DNA of 36,838 nt from CAYTLW01 sp964438735 (GCA_964438735.1 CAYTLW010000075.1:1-36838); one strand, 5' to 3'; counted from the first letter of the stretch, positions 18,545 through 27,402 are shown. Program-made: numbers and translations. Notes: a model not told the origin generated them from the sequence alone.

Positions 18545-18669
18545 CAGGCCTCCTTGGACGGTCTCCGGCGCCGCCAAATGCAACGAGAGCGGCGCGACGG
18601 AAGGGGGCGATCCTAAGGTAGGGGCAGGATCTTGGCAATCGAGTGGGCGAGGCGACGGACGCCTTTGGA

Positions 18670-19734
18670 TCAAGCGGCCGGCGTTGACGTGTCCGGCTCG
18701 CCGGCCTCCGCGGCTTCCAACAGGGCCCGGAGGCCGACCAGTGCGCCGGGCAGCAACAGGCAAAGCAGCGGAACATGAGCGCGCACTTCGCGCAGGTTCA
18801 CCGTCACCGCGTAGAACGCCAATGTGCACAGGACGAAGGCGAGCGCCCAGCGGTGGAAGCGGGCCTGGCGTCGCCATGAACTCACCAGCAGGGCCAACGG
18901 CAAGCTCAGGAAGAGCAGCGGCGGCCAGGCGACGGCGAATGTGCGCAGGTCGCCGGCGATGTCGCCCAGGCGCCGGATGACCAGGTCTGTCGGCTCACCG
19001 GGTGGCTTCTCGATGGGGTGTTGCCACATCAGCCACACCCAGATGCCCCAGATGAGCGCCCCAACCCCCGCCGTGCGCAACAGCCGTCCCTGCCAGCCGC
19101 CATCCTTCCAGGTGATCGCGGCGTAGAAGAAAGGCAGGAAGATCATGTCGAACTTCACGTACATTCCCGCCGCAACGGCGGCCAGGAGCAGGGGCAGTTG
19201 GCGACGCTCCAGCGCCAGCAGCGCGACGAGCCAGCAGCAGGTCGAGATGCGATCCCAGGGGTGAAAGTAAAAGAAGAGATAGGTCAGCGGCGCCACGGCG
19301 GCGAAGTAGAGCACCCCGATCAGCGCGTAGATCGGCGGCACCCAGCGGCGCAGCCAGAGCCACAGCAGGGCGATGGCGACGAAGAGGAAGAGGGTGTCGA
19401 GGCCAAAATAGACATGCGGGATGTCCACACCCGTGGCCTGGTGGCCAAGTTCGGCCAGCTCCAACGCGCCACGCCTGGCGCTGCCACCGTTGATGCCCAG
19501 CTCGCTCCAGGTCTTGCCCGGCGGCGGCACATCGGCCAGCAGCGCCTGGTGCATCGTCCGGACCTTGTCTGGCTTGCTGTAGATGAGCGGGCGCCCGACC
19601 CACGCTTGCAGGATCAGGGTCACGATGCCGACGAGGCAGATCAGCAGGGCGGGGGCGAAGAACTTCTTCATGGCATTGCGCCGGGCGGCCGCGGAGGGTG
19701 TTGGCGGCCGCTGTGGCGCGGCGCTGGTCTCCAC
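18670..19734 (-). CDS. Multispan membrane protein, possible GT-C-like fold
   Basis: Encodes 354 residues if it starts at the GTG at 19734, which has AAGGGG just upstream; the ATG at 19671 (MKKFFAPALL) is an alternative giving 333. About eight to ten membrane segments are visible: ALLICLVGIVTLILQAWVG, then a soluble loop of about 60 residues, then TLFLFVAIALLWLWL, YALIGVLYFAAVAPLTYLFF, LPLLLAAVAAGMYV, GALIWGIWVWLMW, PPLLFLSLPLALLV, ALAFVLCTLAFYAV and LLCLLLPGALVGL. A first periplasmic loop and dense aromatic helices recall the GT-C class of lipid-linked sugar transferases, but no defining DxD or ExD motif is secure. It follows the HEAT-repeat lipoprotein gene by 15 bases and is likely in its operon. 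Confidence 0.75.
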   Translation of the reverse strand: METSAAPQRPPTPSAAARRNAMKKFFAPALLICLVGIVTLILQAWVGRPLIYSKPDKVRTMHQALLADVPPPGKTWSELGINGGSARRGALELAELGHQATGVDIPHVYFGLDTLFLFVAIALLWLWLRRWVPPIYALIGVLYFAAVAPLTYLFFYFHPWDRISTCCWLVALLALERRQLPLLLAAVAAGMYVKFDMIFLPFFYAAITWKDGGWQGRLLRTAGVGALIWGIWVWLMWQHPIEKPPGEPTDLVIRRLGDIAGDLRTFAVAWPPLLFLSLPLALLVSSWRRQARFHRWALAFVLCTLAFYAVTVNLREVRAHVPLLCLLLPGALVGLRALLEAAEAGEPDTSTPAA

Positions 19735-19749
19735 AGCGCCCCTTGTACC

Positions 19750-21321
19750 CTACATCTGCAGCAGTTGCACCGCCTCGGCGGCGCGGCGGGCGACGGCCGA
19801 GTCGGCGTCACCGAGCAGTGTCTCCAGGGTCTCCATGGCGCCCTGGTGGCCGATGCGACCCAGCGCCAGGGCGACCTCGGCGCGAACGGCCGGGTCCGTA
19901 TCGCTGGCGGCTTTCTCCAACGCGTTGAGCCCGCGCGGATGACCGATGAAGCCGATGCCCCAGGCCGAGACGACGCGAGCGGCCGGCAGGCCGTCGGAGA
20001 GCTGGCGAGCGAGCCAGCCGATGGCCTCGGGATGCCGAAGCGCGCCGTGGATGGTCAGGTGGCGCTGCAGACCGGCCGCATCGCGCGGCGGCGGGCCCAG
20101 TTGTTCCAGTCCGGCCAGTGCGCCGCCCGGCAGTCGCGACAGCGTCATGGCTGCGTTGCGCCAGATCACCGGGTTGTCGTGCTCGAGCAGCGCCAGCAAG
20201 CGCGCCCGCGCCGAAGGCAGCGGCTGCGCCTGCAGGTCCAACAAGGCGGTCAGCACGTCATTGGGCTCGTCGGTCTCCAGGGCCCGCAGGATGGCGGTCC
20301 GCGTCTCCGGATCGCCGGCGATGAAGGGATAGGCCCGCTTGCGCTCACGCTGTGACGGGCCGTAGTCCACCCGCGCATGCTCGACGTCGCGAATCATCAC
20401 CATGCCGAAGCGATCGGTGTGGCCGGTATGTCGTCGGCCGTCGGTTGTACTGAGCTGATAGGCCCGGTCGACCACGGCGCTGCCGCAGGTGCAGAAGGAG
20501 TAGTAACGCAGGTAGGCCGGAATCGGCCGGTCCATCGGTGGCGCCGATACGTCTTCTTTTGCGACCTCCTCCGCCTGCTTTGCTGCGTCGCAGTGCGCGC
20601 CGGCCACCGCCGCTGATTCTGCGCTCACAGCCTCCTGGTCTGCCGGTTTCAGCATTCGGGTACCGTCTATTTTGCTGTCTGTTCCGGCCGCGGCGCTGGC
20701 GACTTTTGCGTCGCCGATGGCGCGCCAGGCGACCAGCGGTCCAAGACTGGCCGCGTTCGAGTTTTCGGTCGCGGTCGGGGTGATCACAGCGATCTGCGGA
20801 TCGGCCAGGATGCCGGCCAGGGTGATGGCGGGGACATCGCCCAGGCGTTGCAGCCAGGCCTGGCCGCGGTTGACGTCGGCATAATCCACAGTGGCGCCGT
20901 CGTCGGGCTGCAGATCAACCCGGCCGTCCAGGCGCAGCGCAGCTCGGCCACGTGGGTCGCGCTCGGCGCGCAGACGCACGCTCTCGCCGGCCGCCACGTC
21001 CACGGCAAGAGTCGGCCCGGGCCAGACGTATTCGCCCATGACCAGCTCCAGGGAGACGGTCACCTGTCGATCGCCGGCGATGGGCCAGGTGGGGTGTCCC
21101 TCCAACGCGCCGGACCGGGGCAGCGCCAGGTCCGCGACGGCCTGCTCGTCCACCAGCAGGCGCACCTTCTTCACGCTCGTGACGGTCGCCACCACGGGGT
21201 CGAGGTCGATGACAAGCAGGCCGGTCGTCGCCTGGCTGTCCGCGGACTCGGGTGTCATCTGGTCGCCGGGTTGACAGGTGGCGAGCACAAGGGCGGTGGC
21301 AAAGACGGCGAGTCGACGCAT
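19750..21321 (-). CDS. Lipoprotein with C-terminal HEAT-like repeats
   Basis: Encodes 523 residues from the ATG at 21321, which has GGAGGAATGCC before it. The signal peptide ends in the lipobox LATC16, so the protein is predicted to be lipid-anchored. Residues about 30-170 form a beta-rich domain (LLVIDLDPVVATVTSVKKVR, LEGHPTWPIAGDRQVTVSLE). An Ala-rich linker follows, and then a domain with YSFCTCGSAVVDRAYQLST. From about residue 335 there are HEAT/PBS-lyase-like helical pairs, for example DPETRTAILRALETDEPNDV, HDNPVIWRNAAMTLSRLPGG, HPRGLNALEKAASDTDPAVR and AEVALALGRIGHQGAMETLE. These usually serve as protein-binding scaffolds. A long frame on the same strand at 20915-23041 is a shadow. It probably shares a transcript with the membrane protein downstream. 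Confidence 0.85.
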   Translation of the reverse strand: MRRLAVFATALVLATCQPGDQMTPESADSQATTGLLVIDLDPVVATVTSVKKVRLLVDEQAVADLALPRSGALEGHPTWPIAGDRQVTVSLELVMGEYVWPGPTLAVDVAAGESVRLRAERDPRGRAALRLDGRVDLQPDDGATVDYADVNRGQAWLQRLGDVPAITLAGILADPQIAVITPTATENSNAASLGPLVAWRAIGDAKVASAAAGTDSKIDGTRMLKPADQEAVSAESAAVAGAHCDAAKQAEEVAKEDVSAPPMDRPIPAYLRYYSFCTCGSAVVDRAYQLSTTDGRRHTGHTDRFGMVMIRDVEHARVDYGPSQRERKRAYPFIAGDPETRTAILRALETDEPNDVLTALLDLQAQPLPSARARLLALLEHDNPVIWRNAAMTLSRLPGGALAGLEQLGPPPRDAAGLQRHLTIHGALRHPEAIGWLARQLSDGLPAARVVSAWGIGFIGHPRGLNALEKAASDTDPAVRAEVALALGRIGHQGAMETLETLLGDADSAVARRAAEAVQLLQM

Positions 21322-21420
21322 GGCATTCCTCCATCGGTGGTCGGATGCGAACCCGAACGCGATCATAGTGGACGGCACGGCGCCACGCCACGACAGATCT
21401 GCGCGCGCCCGAACAACCCC

Positions 21421-21449
21421 TTGACCGCTCGCGGCATTCCGCGATAGAG
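21421..21449 (+). promoter_or_regulatory. Possible sigma-70-type promoter for the methyltransferase pair
   Basis: TTGACC at 21421-21426 resembles a -35 element, and ATAGAG (or GATAGA one base earlier) at 21444-21449 is a weak -10 at a spacing of 16-17. It lies about 90 bases upstream of the GTG at 21539, in the gap between divergent genes. The -10 match is poor, so this is only a candidate. Confidence 0.25.
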
Positions 21450-21538
21450 CCGGCGGGCGAGGCGAACGCACCACAGGCCACCAGGGGCAGCGTCAGGTCG
21501 TCGCGGCCTGGTCGCGGACTGCAAACGCGGAGGCAGAC

Positions 21539-22234
21539 GTGAAACTCGGCACCCGAATGCCCATCTTCAACGTGGGTGCGTACGTCTATGACTGGATCAC
21601 CGATCAGGGCATCTGGAAGGCACAGATCACGACCCTGGTCGATCACTTTGGCGACCGCCCAGAGAGCCCGCGGGTGCTCGATCTCGGTTGTGGCCCGGGC
21701 GTCAGCACCTTTGCCCTGGCCGAGCGGATTGGTGAGGACGCAGAGATCGTCGGAATCGACCTGGCGCCACAGATGATCAAACGCGCCCTTGCCCACCATC
21801 GCAGTCACTTCTCGCGCCTGAAGAACCTGCGCTTCGAGGTCGCGGACGCGACCGAGCTGCCATTTGCCGATCACAGCTTCGATGTGGCGGTCGGTCACAG
21901 CTTTCTCTACCTGGTGCCCGACCGCGTGGCGGTGCTTCGCGAAGTGCGCCGAGTCCTGGCTCCCGGCGGCGTGCTGGTCCTGATGGAGCCCAACCGCGAC
22001 GGCTCGTTGCTGGCCGCCGCGAAGCGCTCCTTCGATCACCCGGAAGTCGCCAGCCTGGGGGCCAGCGAGCGGCTGCGATTCACCACCTCGATGGTGCTCT
22101 GGCGGGTGGTGAGCGGCGCCGCGGGGCGAATGCACCCACGCCTGGTGCAGCGGCTGTTCCGCGAGGGCGGCTTCGAAAAGAGCAGCTGTCATCCGACCCT
22201 GGGCGGCCTGGGCCTCCATTGCGTCGGCTCCTGA
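21539..22234 (+). CDS. Class I SAM-dependent methyltransferase (methyltransferase-11 type)
   Basis: Encodes 231 residues from a GTG at 21539, with GGAGG at 21529-21533. SAM motif I is VLDLGCGPG (about residues 46-54). Strand 2 ends in IVGIDLAPQMIKRA, motif II/III is EVADATELPFADHSFDVAVG, and the post-IV strand is LAPGGVLVLMEP. The pattern matches UbiE/COQ5-like and other small-molecule methyltransferases. The N-terminus (MPIFNVGAYVYDWIT) recalls enzymes acting on quinones or lipids, but the substrate cannot be named. A second, unrelated-looking methyltransferase gene starts 21 bases after its stop, so they are probably co-transcribed. Confidence 0.88.
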   Translation: MKLGTRMPIFNVGAYVYDWITDQGIWKAQITTLVDHFGDRPESPRVLDLGCGPGVSTFALAERIGEDAEIVGIDLAPQMIKRALAHHRSHFSRLKNLRFEVADATELPFADHSFDVAVGHSFLYLVPDRVAVLREVRRVLAPGGVLVLMEPNRDGSLLAAAKRSFDHPEVASLGASERLRFTTSMVLWRVVSGAAGRMHPRLVQRLFREGGFEKSSCHPTLGGLGLHCVGS

Positions 22235-22255
22235 GCAGCCTGGAGCCAGCAGACC

Positions 22256-23125
22256 ATGCGGCAAGACCGCGCCAGCCTCACCGCCGCCATCGTCGCCTTT
22301 GCGCGCGGCGCGGCTGCTGGTGATGCCGATCCCGTCACACGTCAGCTGATCGGCAGGCGCTATCGCCGCTGGCTGGAGCGCGCGGCTGCGCCCGGCGTGG
22401 TCGGCCTCGCCTCCAAGACCATGATCCGCACCTGGACCCTGGGCCTGGTCGACCACATGGCGTTGCGCACAGCGGCCATCGATCGCGCGCTGCTGGACGT
22501 GGTGGGCGACGGGGCACGACAGGTGGTCGTGCTCGGCGCTGGACTGGATGTGCGCGCCTGGCGCCTGGCCGAGTTGGCCGACGTCACGGTCTGGGAAGTG
22601 GATCATCCCGCCAGCCAGGCCTTCAAGCGCAAGCGCATCGGCGACAAGCCGCCCGTGGCCGCCGAGGTCCGCTACGCGCCCATCGACTTCGAAACCGACG
22701 CCCTCGCCGACGTGCTGGATGGCTGCGGCTTCGACCGCGGCGCGCCCACGTTCTGGATCTGGGAAGGCGTGACCATGTACCTGCCGGCCGAAGCCACCCA
22801 TGCCACGCTGGCCGCCATCTCGACCCTGTCGGCGCCGGGCAGCGGCCTGGCCATGACCTACATGTTGCCGGGGGTGCTGGACCTGCCCTTGATGCCGCAG
22901 CACTTCATCCACCGCCTCTTCGGCGCCATCGAGGAGCCGCTCATCGGCGGCATGGACGCGGCGACCGCGGCGGCGGTGGTGAGCGATGCGGGGCTGCATG
23001 TGGTGGCTGACGGCAACGGCCGCGACTGGGCCCGTGTGCACGACCGCTCCGCCGCGATGACGCTGTTGTTCTGGGGCGAGCGGCTGCTGGTCGGCCGCAA
23101 GGAAGCGGCGACCGAGGCCGGATAG
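22256..23125 (+). CDS. Class I SAM methyltransferase of the leucine carboxyl methyltransferase (LCM) type
   Basis: Encodes 289 residues. The hallmark SAM loop VVVLGAGLDVRAWRL (near residue 90), the acidic VWEVDHPASQAFKRKRI segment and the WIWEGVTMYLP segment are typical of the LCM/PPM family, which includes many mycobacterial O-methyltransferases of natural products. Bacterial members mostly methylate carboxyl or hydroxyl groups of small molecules; the substrate here is unknown. The ATG at 22256 has GGAG about ten bases upstream. It is the second gene of a two-methyltransferase unit and faces the DUF4139 gene across a 23-base gap that holds part of a hairpin. Confidence 0.88.
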   Translation: MRQDRASLTAAIVAFARGAAAGDADPVTRQLIGRRYRRWLERAAAPGVVGLASKTMIRTWTLGLVDHMALRTAAIDRALLDVVGDGARQVVVLGAGLDVRAWRLAELADVTVWEVDHPASQAFKRKRIGDKPPVAAEVRYAPIDFETDALADVLDGCGFDRGAPTFWIWEGVTMYLPAEATHATLAAISTLSAPGSGLAMTYMLPGVLDLPLMPQHFIHRLFGAIEEPLIGGMDAATAAAVVSDAGLHVVADGNGRDWARVHDRSAAMTLLFWGERLLVGRKEAATEAG

Positions 23126-23137
23126 ACTCGGCCTCGG
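23112..23137. terminator. GC-rich hairpin between convergent genes
   Basis: CCGAGGCCG (23112-23120) and CGGCCTCGG (23129-23137) form a perfect 9-bp stem with an 8-base loop that contains the TAG of the methyltransferase gene. There is no T run on either side, so it is not a classical intrinsic terminator, but its position between convergent genes suggests a bidirectional transcription barrier or 3'-end stabiliser. Confidence 0.5.
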
Positions 23138-23148
23138 CCGCCAGCCGC

Positions 23149-25302
23149 TTACATCGCGGCCGTCTTCTTGCTCGGGATCGCGGTGACCCGGCGGTCCAGG
23201 GACAGCTCGCTGACGCCGTCCTGGAAGCGGATGCGGTTGAGCATCAACTGCTCCTGGTGGTCGACGATCCGCAACGTCACCTTCTGCACCGCGGCGCTCA
23301 TCTGCTTCATCTTGGATTGCAGGTGTCGCATCAACTTGGACGCTGAACGCATGCCCTCCAGGCTGATGATCTGCCCGTGCAGCTCGTCCATGCGCACCCG
23401 GTACTCCTCGCCGCGCTGGCGCAGGTGTCCGATGCCGGCGTGCAGGTGCTCGATCTGCTTGTGGGTGGCCAGCAGGCCGCGCAGTTGACCGGCCAGCGGC
23501 TGGTTATGCTGCTTGCCCGCCAGGTAGGTGCCCACCAGCTCGATGCCAACGGGTGTGCGCAGGTCCACCGTGCGACGCAAGGGCGTCGATTCGGCGAGCA
23601 CCACGCGCTTGGACTCGCCAGCCTTCAGCGCGACCTTGAACAGGTACGCGTCGCCCACGTGCTCGGCCACCTCGGGGCTGTCATCCAGGCGCCAGCCCTT
23701 GCCCACCTTGTGGCGCACGAAGAGCGCCGCCGCCGACTTGGAGCGATTGACGATCTGCAGCACCGTGCGTCGCGTATGGCGCACCTTGGCGGTCAACACG
23801 CCGCGGCGCAGGCGGACCAGCTTGTCGATGTTGTCGTCGTACTTGTGATGGCGCTCCAGGCGCACCTGACGGTCCATGGCAAAGGGCACCAGCGCGGAGG
23901 ACTTGGGCGGGATCGGGTCGGTCAGGCCCTCGCCGATGAAGCGATTGCGGCCATAGACGGTCACGGGACCGGCCTCGAGCGTCGATCCGGTCGGGTTGAC
24001 GAAGCGCACGGCCTTGAATGCGTAGCGTTGGTCGCCGCGCGGGCTGTCCGGATCGAAGAGATAGACGATGTGGCCCTTGGCGCCCTTCTGGAAGACCGAG
24101 ACCATGGCGCTGGTGCCGCGCTTGACGGTCATGGGCAGGGCGGACTCGAAGTGGCTTTCGCCGATGGGCTCGTCGCTGCCGGCGATCACCCGGCCGCCCT
24201 TGCGGCCGTGCTTGCCGCTGACCTTCGGCGGCTGCGCCACGACCTTGACGCTGGCGCCCTGGCCCGGAGTGGAGTCCTTGATGGCTACACGGAGGCGTGC
24301 GGGGGCGACGCCTTCACGGATCAGGCGGTTGCGCAGCACGTTGGCCCGATCGAGCGCCTGCTCGCGGCCGTCCAGTTCGCCGGCGCCCGCCTGGCCCTCG
24401 ATCACGATGTCCGTATCGTCATCACGCTTGAGCTGGCCGGCCAGCGACCGAACCCGCGCTTCGGCCATCTTCTGCTGGCGCTGATAGGCGCTGCGGCGCT
24501 TCTTCCGAGCCGCCAGTTCGCGGCGCGCGTCCGCGCTCATGACGGGCGCCTTGGCCGCCTTGCCAAAGCTGAACCATCCGCCACTTGATTTGCTGATGGG
24601 CGCAGCCTCGGCCACGGCGCGGTCAGGGTGGCCGGCGGGACGCCAGATGTCCTTGTCGCGCAGCTGCATCAAGACCCGGCGAGAGGTCGCGGGCGGGCCG
24701 CGATGTACACCCCCGCCACGAGGCGGCGGCGGCGCGAAATGCTGGGCGACGCGCAGGGTCTGGCGATGCACCCGGCGCACCGTGCGCAGGTCATAGCGGA
24801 AGGAGAGGGCCGAACTGGACCCGACCCCGACCCGCACGTTGTTCCAATCCTCGCCGCTGGTGTTGTCCACGATGGCCCAACCCAGCAGGGAGACCTTGCC
24901 TTTGGGATCCACCATCACCCGGTAGGCGGGCTTCCAGGCGGGCGCGTCCGAGATGTAGGTCAGTACCACGTCGCGGGGCTTGTCATCGGGTAGCTGGATG
25001 GTCATCACCACCTTGCCATTGCCGGCCGCCCGCCGCGTCGGGAAGGACACGGGCAGGTTGCGCCCGTCGGCGGCGTCCACCACGGTCAGCGACTTGAGGA
25101 AGTCGTTGAGCTTGTTGTCGGGCACCGTGAGTTCGAGCTTGTCGCCCTGGGTCCGGGCGCGGCGCTCGAAGTACGCGATGCCGTTGCGGTACACGACCAC
25201 TCGGCCAAGTGCGGCGTCGTCGGCACGTACATAGGTATCTAATCCGCCGCAGGCGCCCATCAGGGCGATCATCGGCAGCCACATCAGCGTTCTTGCTCTC
25301 AT
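23149..25302 (-). CDS. DUF4139 lipoprotein with an OmpA-like insertion
   Basis: Encodes 717 residues from the ATG at 25302, preceded by AGAGGAGACAGAC. The signal ends in MGAC18, a near-consensus lipobox, so it is probably lipid-anchored. The DUF4139 beta-sandwich begins about residue 115 (DVVLTYISDAPAWKPAYRV, GWAIVDNTSGEDWNNVRVGV) and resumes near 388 (LPMTVKRGTSAMVSVFQKG to PPKSSALVPFAMDRQV). Between them, at about 180-380, is a linker with a poly-Pro tract and a segment with the look of an OmpA C-terminal domain (DTDIVIEGQAGAG, then EQALDRANVLRNRLIREGVA at about 316-333). The last 110 residues are long helices that could form a coiled coil. DUF4139 has no firm function. It is divergent from the AgmX/PglI-tail gene. 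The frame stays open to 26217, but that part lies inside the divergent gene. Confidence 0.85.
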   Translation of the reverse strand: MRARTLMWLPMIALMGACGGLDTYVRADDAALGRVVVYRNGIAYFERRARTQGDKLELTVPDNKLNDFLKSLTVVDAADGRNLPVSFPTRRAAGNGKVVMTIQLPDDKPRDVVLTYISDAPAWKPAYRVMVDPKGKVSLLGWAIVDNTSGEDWNNVRVGVGSSSALSFRYDLRTVRRVHRQTLRVAQHFAPPPPRGGGVHRGPPATSRRVLMQLRDKDIWRPAGHPDRAVAEAAPISKSSGGWFSFGKAAKAPVMSADARRELAARKKRRSAYQRQQKMAEARVRSLAGQLKRDDDTDIVIEGQAGAGELDGREQALDRANVLRNRLIREGVAPARLRVAIKDSTPGQGASVKVVAQPPKVSGKHGRKGGRVIAGSDEPIGESHFESALPMTVKRGTSAMVSVFQKGAKGHIVYLFDPDSPRGDQRYAFKAVRFVNPTGSTLEAGPVTVYGRNRFIGEGLTDPIPPKSSALVPFAMDRQVRLERHHKYDDNIDKLVRLRRGVLTAKVRHTRRTVLQIVNRSKSAAALFVRHKVGKGWRLDDSPEVAEHVGDAYLFKVALKAGESKRVVLAESTPLRRTVDLRTPVGIELVGTYLAGKQHNQPLAGQLRGLLATHKQIEHLHAGIGHLRQRGEEYRVRMDELHGQIISLEGMRSASKLMRHLQSKMKQMSAAVQKVTLRIVDHQEQLMLNRIRFQDGVSELSLDRRVTAIPSKKTAAM

Positions 25303-25548
25303 GTCTGTCTCCTCTGGTTGCCGCTGGCTGCGGCCGGTCTGGGGGAAGCGGGGCAGGGCGCTTGTGCACAACCCCGGCACCTCCGCTCCGACGCGCGAGA
25401 TCCGCTGGCGATCTGGCGGATGCACAAACTCCTTCACAGGCCTGGCTCCAGACCGAATCCGAAATCGGCGCGTCGATCCTTGGGAGCCCAGCGGGACGCC
25501 CGACGAGGTCGGAGCGCGAGGCCGGGACGCCAGCCACAGGAGGGAGTC
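25303..25548. other. 246-bp divergent promoter region
   Basis: Separates the starts of the DUF4139 lipoprotein (minus) and the AgmX/PglI-tail protein (plus), so both promoters must lie here or beyond. I see strong Shine-Dalgarno sites at both edges but no convincing -35/-10 or sigma-54 match, and no clear operator. Confidence 0.3.
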
Positions 25549-27294
25549 ATGAGTCAGCAACCACGTCACGTCCGAATCGGCATCGTCTGGCGCGGCCAGA
25601 TTGTCGGCGAGCGGGTGCTCTGCCGCCGAACCGCCGTCAGCATCGGCCTGCGCCCCGACGCCACCATCCAGATTGCCGCCAGCGAACACCCGGAATTCCC
25701 CGCCTACATGGACCTGCTGCGTCTGTCCGGCGGTCGTTATCACCTCGTACTGCCCCGCGATCCCAACGCGCGGGTCACGCTTCGCGGCACGCCGGTCAAC
25801 AACGTCACCGTCGACATCGATGGTCAGCGTTGCCTGCCCGTCGAGGCGGCCGCGGGCGGTTCGCTGGTGGCTGGCGACCTGTGCGTAATGTTCCAGTTCG
25901 TGGCCGGCTACAGCCAGCCCATGGCGGTGCGCGAGCGCACGGTCCTGCGTCTGGGCCTGGTGCACGACGAGCGCCTCATCTCCGACCGCCTCTTCCACGA
26001 GGGCGACCGGATCAGCGTCGGCAATCACAAGGGCGACGACATCGTCCTGGATCACGACTACACCGGCCCGTCGTTGGCCTTCCGACGGCATGGCGACGGC
26101 ACCGCGACCCTCAGCGGCCACAAGGGCATCTCCTTGCGCATGGCCCTGCCGGGTGACAACCCCGTCGACGCGGACGAGCTGTTGCGGTTGGGCCGCGCCC
26201 AGCTCAAGGGCGAGCAACTACGTGGTCACCTGCCCCTGGGTACGCGCGGCCGGGTGCGCATGGGTCCGTACACCATCCTCTTCCAGGTCCTGCGGCAGCG
26301 CGTCGAGGTGCCGGTCCTGCCCAAGCGCGGCTGGTCCGAGCGCATCGGCGGGGCCCTGTTCCGCGACCCGGTCTGGACCGCCTGCCTGGCGCTCTGGTTC
26401 GCCCTGGCCGGCGTGGTCTCGGTACAGGCGTATGCAGTGCACCAGACCGTGGGCCGCTACCTGCAGGACATCCAGCCACCCGAGGATGACGACCTGGTGC
26501 AGCGGCAGCACCTGGTAGAGATCGAGGTGCTCACGCCCGAGATCGAAAAACCCGAGGCGCCGCCTTTGGAGCCAGCGCCCCAACCCGAAAAGCTGCGCGA
26601 AAAGAAGCCCCCGAAACCGGCGGCAAAGGAGCCCAAACGACGTCCGCAGTCCATCGGCAAGACCGCGGAGCCCGACAAAGCGCGACGCAACCCCCGCGAC
26701 GTCATCGCTACACGCACCATCGCCGGCGCGATCACCGGCCCCGGCGCCAGCAGCAAGATGTTCGCCGACCATGAGGGCCCGGGCGGGGATGTGCAGAAGG
26801 CCTTCGGTGGCGGCTCAGTCGACGCCAACGAGCCAGGTCCAGCCACGGGTTTGAAGCTCGCTGACGCCAATGGCGGCGGCACCTATGAGAAGACCAAGGT
26901 GAAGCACAGCCGCTTCAAGCGTAGCTCCGCCAGCAACAAGCTGGCGCACAAGAAGACCCCACGTGGTCCCAAGCCGCCCGTGCTGAGTCCAGGCCTGTTC
27001 GTCGGCGACGCTCCGGGGGAGAAGAAGAACGCCATTCGTCGCGTCATTGCACGCAAGCAGAACGCAGTGCGGCGTTGCTACGAGAGCGCGTTGCGCAAGA
27101 ACGCAACGCTGCAGTCCAAGGTCACGGTGCGTTTCGTCATCGGCACGGCCGGCACCATCACGTCGGTGACCATCACCGGCGCGAGCGGCGATTTCCGGTC
27201 GTGTATCGAGCGGAAATTCCGAGCCATCCGGGGGCTGCCGCTGTTGTCTGCGCCGACCTCATTCAAGCAGGCGTACGTGTTCACTCGGAACTGA
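25549..27294 (+). CDS. AgmX/PglI C-terminal domain protein with FHA-like modules
   Basis: Encodes 581 residues from the ATG at 25549 after ACAGGAGGGAG. Residues 9-115 and 129-247 look like two FHA-like beta modules (VSIGLRPDATIQIA; LISDRLFHEGDRISVGNHKG), which would be cytoplasmic. One membrane segment spans 274-296 (VWTACLALWFALAGVVSVQA). A long Pro/Lys-rich linker (310-490, for example EKPEAPPLEPAPQPEKLREK) follows. Residues 492-577 are the TonB-like AgmX/PglI tail with its Cys pair (C510 in AVRRCYESALRKN, C552 in DFRSCIERKFRAI) and a VTVRFVIGTAGTI strand. Such proteins in myxobacteria include gliding-motility (Agl/Glt) envelope-spanning components; homology to the tail alone does not prove a motility role. 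Confidence 0.88.
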   Translation: MSQQPRHVRIGIVWRGQIVGERVLCRRTAVSIGLRPDATIQIAASEHPEFPAYMDLLRLSGGRYHLVLPRDPNARVTLRGTPVNNVTVDIDGQRCLPVEAAAGGSLVAGDLCVMFQFVAGYSQPMAVRERTVLRLGLVHDERLISDRLFHEGDRISVGNHKGDDIVLDHDYTGPSLAFRRHGDGTATLSGHKGISLRMALPGDNPVDADELLRLGRAQLKGEQLRGHLPLGTRGRVRMGPYTILFQVLRQRVEVPVLPKRGWSERIGGALFRDPVWTACLALWFALAGVVSVQAYAVHQTVGRYLQDIQPPEDDDLVQRQHLVEIEVLTPEIEKPEAPPLEPAPQPEKLREKKPPKPAAKEPKRRPQSIGKTAEPDKARRNPRDVIATRTIAGAITGPGASSKMFADHEGPGGDVQKAFGGGSVDANEPGPATGLKLADANGGGTYEKTKVKHSRFKRSSASNKLAHKKTPRGPKPPVLSPGLFVGDAPGEKKNAIRRVIARKQNAVRRCYESALRKNATLQSKVTVRFVIGTAGTITSVTITGASGDFRSCIERKFRAIRGLPLLSAPTSFKQAYVFTRN

Positions 27295-27402
27295 ATCGGC
27301 CCCAGGGCCGGCGGCTGGCGCCGCGGTTGGTGTCGGGTGGCAAGCTCCTCTGTCCACCCTACCGGCCGCGGCGTCGGTCCTTTCTGCTTGAAGTGAACCC
27401 GC

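Noticed and set aside
15862..18616. Two long plus-strand frames (482 and 488 codons) over preA and preT
   Set aside because: Both are antisense to genes with intact iron-sulfur and nucleotide-binding motifs; they have no protein-family features of their own.
20915..23041. 708-codon minus-strand frame across the divergent HEAT-lipoprotein and methyltransferase genes
   Set aside because: It is antisense to two clear methyltransferases and out of frame with the lipoprotein. The composition (many His, Gln and Gly) is that of a shadow frame.
25303..26217. Upstream extension of the DUF4139 frame by 305 codons
   Set aside because: It would run through the divergent AgmX/PglI-tail gene, and it lacks a signal peptide; the ATG at 25302 has both a ribosome site and a lipoprotein signal.
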